Shown here in pieces: positions 6,027 to 10,231 of a DNA stretch of 10,231 nt. The DNA comes from JOPF133 sp052144935 (GTDB lineage Bacteria > Acidobacteriota > Terriglobia > Bryobacterales > Bryobacteraceae). A program made the position numbers and the translations under genes. The notes under the pieces were generated by a model that was not told the origin of the DNA, did not search any database, and saw only the letters and a program-made list of their open reading frames with translations. The DNA is taken from NCBI GenBank assembly GCA_052144935.1, contig JBKQPR010000031.1, forward strand, positions 1 to 10,231. Reading direction: 5' to 3'. The first letter of the stretch is position 1. Each line of letters starts with the position of its first letter.

Positions 6027-6468
6027 AAGCCGCCATAGGATCTCCGGATCACCAACTTCGACGATACGCTCTCACTTCGCCAAGCCGGCCACTCACATCT
6101 CGCGCACGAAAAGCGCCAGAAGAAGAGAATTCCGATACATTCCCTATTGGCTATGATTTCCAGACGGAGCTTTGCAAATGGACCGAATCCCCTTTCTTCC
6201 GTTGTTCCGGAGGACGCTTCTGCTCAAGAGGTGAAGGGTTCTTGCGCGATGGCGAGAGCCGTATTGCGCTTCGGGAGCTCCCGGTTGCGCAGTTGCGACA
6301 GGGCCTGGGCAAGATCTCCCGTGCTTCGGCCTCGGCCGCCAGAGACTGCCCGACGGACAGGTGGTGGCCGATGGGAGTAAAGCTTCATCGGAGCGAGGAA
6401 CCCGCTTGGCGTCGGCGGCCGGTTTCGACGAGAGTGCTTCATTAGAGCGCCAGTGATATTCTTGGGGC
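6027..6468. other. Region without a recognisable gene
   Basis: This is the divergent space between yefM (-) and the first DUF433 gene (+). Both strands contain open frames of 60-140 codons, but none gives a known family, and their composition is what chance frames give in GC-rich DNA. Given the broken modules on either side, it may contain the remains of another module. I could not reconstruct one in any frame. Confidence 0.5.
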
Positions 6469-6678
6469 ATGACCTCCCGCATCACGATCGAGCCAGGCAA
6501 ACGCTCCGGCCAGCCGTGTGTTCGCGGGTTGCGCATCACGGTATGGGATGTGCTGAGCTGGCTCGCCGCCGGCATGACAGAGCAGGAAATCCTCGATGAC
6601 TACCCCGAACTGGAGCCGGACGATTTCCGAGCAGTGTACGAGTTTGCCGCCAGGATGCGCAGGCGTGTGGCTCTGTGA
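6469..6678 (+). CDS. DUF433 antitoxin, module 1
   Basis: This 69-residue protein is a complete DUF433 domain: RITIEPGKRSGQPCVRGLRI, followed by TVWDVLSWLAAGMTEQEIL and DDYPELEPDDFRAVYEFA. The G-x-PC-x-RG-x-R-x-TV core and the DYP-x-L motif are characteristic. DUF433 proteins are helix-turn-helix antitoxins found with PIN-like toxins (VapB45-like pairs), and a DUF5615 gene follows directly. The TGA stop overlaps the GTG start of that gene (GTGA), showing a two-gene operon. The ribosome-binding site is poor (TTGGGGC just before the ATG). The antitoxin is intact although its partner is broken. Confidence 0.85.
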   Translation: MTSRITIEPGKRSGQPCVRGLRITVWDVLSWLAAGMTEQEILDDYPELEPDDFRAVYEFAARMRRRVAL

Positions 6679-7012
6679 AATTGCTGTTTGACGAGAACCT
6701 CTCGCGTAAACTCGTCGTCCGGCTCGGGGAGTTATATCCGGAGCCGGCTCATGTTGCGGAGGCCGGCTTGCTCGAAAGTCCGGATCGCGGGATATGGGAG
6801 TTTGCCAAGGCAGGGACTTCGTCTTCGTGGGCACCGGCTCCGATTCTACGAACTCGCCACAACGATAGGGCCGCCTCCCAAGGTAGTGTGGCTTCGGCGC
6901 TGGACGCACCCGGCGAGGGACGCCGAGGCGGGTACTGCGGCGCGAGGCCATCCGAATCGCGAAATTCGCGGCCGACCCCGAACTCGGCGTCCTGGTTCCG
7001 GACCGCGACTAG
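6675..7012 (+). pseudogene. DUF5615 PIN-like toxin, module 1, three indels
   Basis: The GTG at 6675 starts MKLLFDENLSRKLVVRLGEL, the classic DUF5615 opening with the first acidic site (DEN). The family sequence can be followed to a stop at 7010-7012 only by changing frame three times. One base is missing at GGG 6813-6815 (then GDFVFVGTGSDF), one is missing at TT 6844-6845 (then FYELATTIGPPPKVVWLRRW), and one is extra in GGG 6930-6932 (then VLRREAIRIAKFAADPELGV). The reconstructed protein has about 112 residues, a normal size. In the reconstruction VGTGSDF stands where relatives usually have a further Asp two residues before the conserved one, so an active-site residue may also be lost. This gene is inactive unless the indels are sequencing errors. 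Confidence 0.8.
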
Positions 7013-7107
7013 TGCTCCTGGTGCCAGCCGGGAAGCTGTCACAAGGCGACTTATCGGGGGTACTGCGGGGGTCGTCGGGTTCTCGCTGGCGAGCGGCTGT
7101 TTCCGTC

Positions 7108-7122
7108 TACAATGAGGTGAGG
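7108..7122 (+). promoter_or_regulatory. Possible -10 box and RBS before DUF433 module 2
   Basis: TACAAT at 7108-7113 would serve as a -10 hexamer, and GAGGTGAGG at 7114-7122 is a purine-rich ribosome-binding site 4 nt before the ATG at 7127. The two lie so close together that the leader would be only a few bases long. I see no good -35, so the promoter reading is weak; the ribosome-binding site is more secure. Confidence 0.35.
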
Positions 7123-7126
7123 CCAC

Positions 7127-7357
7127 ATGCCCGGCTTGGATCGAATCACGCGAAACGCTGCTGTCATGGGAGGCAAGCCCTGCATACGCGGAATGCGCGT
7201 AACCGTGGGAATGATCGTGGGGTTGGTGGCTTCGGGCCACGCATTCAGCGAGATTCTGACCGCCTATCCGTATATTGAAGACGAGGACATCCGTCAGGCG
7301 TTGGCGTACGCCGCTTGGCGCGTCGAAAAAATCGAAGTGCCGCTGCCGACCGCATGA
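7127..7357 (+). CDS. DUF433 antitoxin, module 2
   Basis: This is a complete 76-residue DUF433 protein: RITRNAAVMGGKPCIRGMRV, then TVGMIVGLVASGHAFSEIL, TAYPYIEDEDIRQALAYAAW and a short basic and hydrophobic tail. It has the same domain as the module 1 antitoxin but differs at many positions, so the two modules are not a recent tandem duplication. GAGGTGAGG precedes the ATG. Its stop overlaps the DUF5615 start (ATGA), the standard antitoxin-toxin layout. It probably acts as a DNA-binding antitoxin for the PIN-like partner, which is broken near its 3' end. Confidence 0.87.
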   Translation: MPGLDRITRNAAVMGGKPCIRGMRVTVGMIVGLVASGHAFSEILTAYPYIEDEDIRQALAYAAWRVEKIEVPLPTA

Positions 7358-7717
7358 AGTTCCTCATCGACATGAACCTGAGCCCCCTGTGGGTCTCCTT
7401 CCTGGCGGAAAAGGGCTTCACGGCGGTCCACTGGTCAGCAGTCGGCCAACCATGGGCGGCTGATTCTGAGATCCTCGACTACGCCGCTCGAAACGACTGG
7501 ATCGTTTTCACGCACGATCTGGATTTCGGTACGCTATTGGCCGCTCTACGGACGAGCAGGCCCAGCGTGATTCAAGTCCGCACCCAGGACGTTCTACCGT
7601 CCGCGATTGGCGATGTGGTGCTCCGGGCAATCCAAACCGCTAAAACAAAACCTCGAAGGTGGCGCTCTCGTTACTGTGGATTCCTTTCGTCACCGCATTC
7701 GGGTGTTGCCGATCTGA
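7354..7717 (+). pseudogene. DUF5615 PIN-like toxin, module 2, 3' frameshift
   Basis: From ATG 7354 the protein is a good DUF5615 match for 97 residues (MKFLIDMNLSPLWVSFLAEK, DSEIL, FTHDLDFGTLLAAL, VIQVRTQDVLPSAIGD). The acidic residues D6, D37, E39, D55 and D57 are present. An extra A in the run at 7647-7650 then shifts the frame. Removing it gives NLEGGALVTVDSFRHRIRVL and a stop at 7715-7717, matching the unshifted copy at 5203-5325. As written, translation continues out of frame to 7812, giving a 152-residue protein with an unrelated tail. The putative catalytic part is complete, so residual activity cannot be excluded; the C-terminal strand and helix are lost. Confidence 0.78.
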
Positions 7718-7764
7718 AGGAATCGCAGGCCGGCTGCGTGCGCTGGGCCAATGGACCCGTGCAA
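7594..7764 (+). repeat. Diverged direct repeat, copy B (DUF5615 3' end)
   Basis: This is the partner of copy A at 5203-5374, about 2.4 kb away in the same orientation. It spans the C-terminal codons of the DUF5615 gene, its stop codon and about 47 bp beyond. Copy B has one extra A in the run at 7647-7650 relative to copy A. Recombination between the copies would remove the yefM-yoeB pair and both DUF433 genes. Confidence 0.8.
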
Positions 7765-7808
7765 TTAGGCGCCTTCGGTGAGGTAAGCTACACTTATCTG
7801 GTCGGGAA

Positions 7809-10112
7809 ATGACTGAAGCCCAGAAAATCCAAAACTTCGTCAGCTACGTTCGGACGCTGAAGGGCGACGAGAAGGGAGAGGCGCAAGTTTTCTGCGACCG
7901 CCTCTTTCAGGCCTTCGGTCACGAGGGCTACAAAGAGGCCGGCGCGACGCTCGAAGAGCGTTTGGCGCGCAAAGGCAAGCACGTTAAATTTGTCGACCTG
8001 ATTTGGAAGCCCCGCGTTCTTCTCGAGATGAAGAGCCGTAAGGAAGACCTGGGGGACCATTACCAGCAGGTTTTTGAGTACTGGATTCATTCGGTACCGC
8101 ATCGCCCCCGCTATGTGGTTCTCTGCAACTTTGACGAATTCTGGATCTACGAATTTGACGAGCAGCTAGAAGAACCGATGGACCGCATCCGGCTGGAGGA
8201 TCTCCCGCAGCGTTACTCGGCGCTCAATTTCATGTTCCCCACCGAAAAGAAGCCGCTCTTCGGCAACAACCGCGTCGCTGTGACCCGCTCGGCGGCGGAC
8301 AAGCTTGCGGTGGTTTTCAATTCCATCATGAGGCGCGTGCAAGATCGCGAGCGCGCACAACGGTTCATCCTCCAGTGCCTAATCGCGATGGTTTCTGAAG
8401 ACACTGGGCTGCTGCCTCGCGGCATCTTCCTCGAACTCTTGAACGACTGCGACAGCGGGACGAAGGCCTACGACTTGATCGGCAGCCTATTCCGACAGAT
8501 GAACACGCCGCGGGCCGCAGGTGGGGGGCGCTACAGAGAGGTGCCGTATTTCGATGGGGGGCTGTTCGCGATTGTCGACCCGGTCGAATTGATTTCGGGC
8601 GAGATGATCCTACTGATGCAAGCCGCCGAAGAGGATTGGGCGAAGGTACAGCCCGCCGTCTTCGGCTCTTTGTTTCAAAGCAGCATGGGAGCAAAGGAGC
8701 GGCACGCGCACGGTGCCCATTTTACCAGCGAAGCCGACATTCAAAAGGTCGTGCTACCCACAATCACGCGTCCGTTCCGACAGCGTTTGGAGTCCGCCCA
8801 AACACTGAAGGATCTGCTCGCAGTCAGGGACGCGCTCCAGCGGTTCAGAGTGCTGGACCCGGCCTGTGGTAGTGGCAACTTTCTCTATGTTGCATACCGC
8901 GAGCTTTCGCGGCTTGGCTTGGACCTGCTGGCAAAGATTCAGGCCGAATACGGAGAAGATGCGGCGCGGAAGGTGGGCACTGGCACGATGGTTACGACAC
9001 GGCAGTTCTTCGGAATCGACCACATCCCGTTCGCGGCCGAACTTGCCAAAGTCACTCTCACTCTTGCAAAGGAATTCAGCCTCCTGGAAGCCCGCGACCG
9101 CTTCAAGGAATTCCAGGCGGACCTCCTCAATCAAGCGCTTCCACTGGACAACCTCGACGACAACATCCATTCCGCTGATGCGCTCTTCACGCCGTGGCCC
9201 AAAGCCGACGCCATCATCGGCAATCCACCGTTCCAATCGAAGAATAAAATGCAGAAGGAATTCGGACCGGATTATGTGCAGCAACTCCGCAGGGCATACC
9301 CGGACATACCGGGGCGCGCCGACTATTGCGTCTACTGGTTCCGGCGTGCCCACGACAGTCTCAAGGCGGGACAGCGGGCAGGATTGGTGGGCACAAATAC
9401 GATTCGGCAAAACTACTCTCGTGAAGGCGGCCTCGATTATATCGTTCAAAACGGAGGAACTATCGTCGAGGCAGTCTCCTCGCAACCGTGGTCGGGGGAG
9501 GCCGCCGTTCACGTTTCAATTGTCAACTGGATCAAAGGAAAGCAGGAGGGACAGAAGGTCCTATTTCAACTAATCGGCACAGATCGTCAGGGCCCGTGGA
9601 CAAAGCAAGAGGTGCCGGCGATCAATTCGTCACTCTCATTCACGACCGACGTCGCCGGCGCCCGGAGGCTCCGAACCAACGCGGATGCAAAGGCGTGTTT
9701 CCAGGGCCAGACTCATGGTCACGAAGGGTTCTTGTTAGCGCCGGACCAGGCCTACGCACTCGTGAAGCAAGACAAGAAGAACAGCCAGGTAATATTCCCC
9801 TTCCTAACCGCGGACGATATGCTCTCAACATTCCCGCCGGCGCCCACACGTTACGTCATCGATTTTCACCCCCGCGACATGCTGGCCGCTGCGATATATC
9901 AGAGGCCCTTCGCCATCGTCAAAGAGCGAGTGCTGCCTGACCGTGAAAAAGCGGCCGCAGAGGAGGCGGAAAGAAACAAGAAAGTTTTAGCAAGGAATCC
10001 GGACGCAAAGGTCAATCACCATCACGCGAATTTCCTCAAGCAGTGGTGGCTCATGAGCTGGGCGCGCGGCGATATGATCCAGTGCATCACGCGATTACCG
10101 CGTTACACTTGA
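7809..10112 (+). CDS. MmeI-like type IIL restriction-modification enzyme, C-terminally truncated
   Basis: This 767-residue protein has the single-chain layout of MmeI-type enzymes. An N-terminal nuclease domain (about 1-150) carries D63-X9-E73-X-K75 (in FVDLIWK...LLEMKSR), the same spacing as in MmeI. A helical spacer (about 155-300) follows, then a gamma-type N6-adenine methyltransferase (about 300-600) with motif I DPACGSGNF at 350-358 and motif IV NPPF at 472-475. The start of the target-recognition domain is present (about 620-767). Family members are usually around 900 residues and continue well past the RGDMI...LPRY segment; here a TGA follows LPRYT, and I find no continuation in any frame. 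Recognition of DNA, and so activity, is likely lost or altered. The ATG at 7809 overlaps the out-of-frame end of the DUF5615 reading frame. The ribosome-binding site is weak. Confidence 0.88.
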   Translation: MTEAQKIQNFVSYVRTLKGDEKGEAQVFCDRLFQAFGHEGYKEAGATLEERLARKGKHVKFVDLIWKPRVLLEMKSRKEDLGDHYQQVFEYWIHSVPHRPRYVVLCNFDEFWIYEFDEQLEEPMDRIRLEDLPQRYSALNFMFPTEKKPLFGNNRVAVTRSAADKLAVVFNSIMRRVQDRERAQRFILQCLIAMVSEDTGLLPRGIFLELLNDCDSGTKAYDLIGSLFRQMNTPRAAGGGRYREVPYFDGGLFAIVDPVELISGEMILLMQAAEEDWAKVQPAVFGSLFQSSMGAKERHAHGAHFTSEADIQKVVLPTITRPFRQRLESAQTLKDLLAVRDALQRFRVLDPACGSGNFLYVAYRELSRLGLDLLAKIQAEYGEDAARKVGTGTMVTTRQFFGIDHIPFAAELAKVTLTLAKEFSLLEARDRFKEFQADLLNQALPLDNLDDNIHSADALFTPWPKADAIIGNPPFQSKNKMQKEFGPDYVQQLRRAYPDIPGRADYCVYWFRRAHDSLKAGQRAGLVGTNTIRQNYSREGGLDYIVQNGGTIVEAVSSQPWSGEAAVHVSIVNWIKGKQEGQKVLFQLIGTDRQGPWTKQEVPAINSSLSFTTDVAGARRLRTNADAKACFQGQTHGHEGFLLAPDQAYALVKQDKKNSQVIFPFLTADDMLSTFPPAPTRYVIDFHPRDMLAAAIYQRPFAIVKERVLPDREKAAAEEAERNKKVLARNPDAKVNHHHANFLKQWWLMSWARGDMIQCITRLPRYT

Positions 10113-10231
10113 GCTATGCGCCTGTACGGCCGGTGGGGTGAGGGCGGAGGCGCAGTGAACCATTTGGGGACCCCAAGAACATTGGGGTAAAACAGTAGTT
10201 CTGCCAAGATCGCAACTTCGCAGACCGACCC
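10113..10231. other. Junction DNA after truncated enzyme, possible mobile-element edge
   Basis: No gene is seen. The sequence after the stop is unrelated to the missing target-recognition domain. TTGGGG-A-CCCCAA (10164-10176) is a perfect 13-base palindrome, and a second CATTGGGG follows 18 bp after CATTTGGGG. Closely spaced repeats of this kind occur at the ends of some insertion sequences, so an inserted element running off the window may have cut the enzyme gene. This is not proven, because only one end is in view and I recognise no transposase. Confidence 0.25.

Noticed and set aside
6144..6575. Minus-strand open frame of 143 codons overlapping the first DUF433 gene
   Set aside because: It overlaps a well-supported DUF433 gene on the other strand and has no recognisable domain.
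4560..7717. Phase variation as the cause of the frameshifts
   Set aside because: The runs involved are only 2-4 bases long, far shorter than phase-variable tracts, and one gene carries three separate indels. Decay is the simpler reading.
8866..9573. Plus-strand open frame of 235 codons inside the methyltransferase gene
   Set aside because: It is out of frame with the clear methyltransferase motifs, and its Ser/Arg-rich composition is typical of a shadow frame.
1..10231. CRISPR array, tRNA or rRNA genes
   Set aside because: I saw no regularly spaced repeats with unique spacers, no tRNA-like cloverleaf and no rRNA segment on either strand by eye.

Overview
The window is GC-rich chromosomal DNA. 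Its left third carries ordinary metabolic and envelope genes, and its right two thirds read as an accessory island of broken toxin-antitoxin (TA) modules ending in a restriction-modification enzyme. GC content, a small outer-membrane beta-barrel protein, a creatinase-type M24 peptidase and the stacking of HicBA, DUF4160/DUF2442, YefM/YoeB and DUF433/DUF5615 modules would fit a soil Acidobacteriota of the Solibacter/Bryobacter kind. That placement is inference, since no marker gene is present.

Left part (1-4114). Positions 1-505 hold no recognisable gene. A secreted outer-membrane beta-barrel protein (506-1204, +) converges on a two-gene minus-strand operon. In that operon an intact M24 metallopeptidase (2945-4114) is followed, through a TGATG stop/start overlap, by a glycoside hydrolase family 31-like protein (1224-2945). 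The latter keeps the GH31 N-terminal domain and C-terminal part, but a pure Gly-Ser tract of about 60 residues stands where most of the catalytic barrel should be. It is encoded by a 6-bp minisatellite. Upstream of the operon, 4115-4559 is non-coding and holds two near-identical dyads with CCGAACAT / ATGTTCGG arms.

TA island (4560-7717). Six modules or fragments lie within about 3.2 kb: a frameshifted hicB followed by a truncated hicA (+); a frameshifted DUF2442 gene and the tail of a DUF4160-like gene (-); a 5'-truncated DUF5615 tail (+); an apparently intact yefM-yoeB pair (-) with a TGTACA-type operator over its promoter; and two DUF433-DUF5615 pairs (+). In both of these pairs the DUF433 antitoxin is intact and the DUF5615 toxin is broken by one-base indels, mostly in short homopolymer runs. 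The truncated DUF5615 tail is a diverged DNA copy of the 3' end of the last DUF5615 gene, including sequence beyond its stop codon.

Right part (7809-10231). A 767-residue MmeI-like type IIL restriction-modification protein has an intact nuclease signature (D-X9-EXK) and intact methyltransferase motifs (DPACGSGNF, NPPF). It stops inside the target-recognition domain, and the DNA after the stop does not continue the family sequence. The last 70 bases contain repeated TTGGGG-type motifs that could be the edge of a mobile element.

The three long genes are free of frameshifts while five small TA genes carry them. This argues for real decay of a TA cluster rather than uniform sequencing error.
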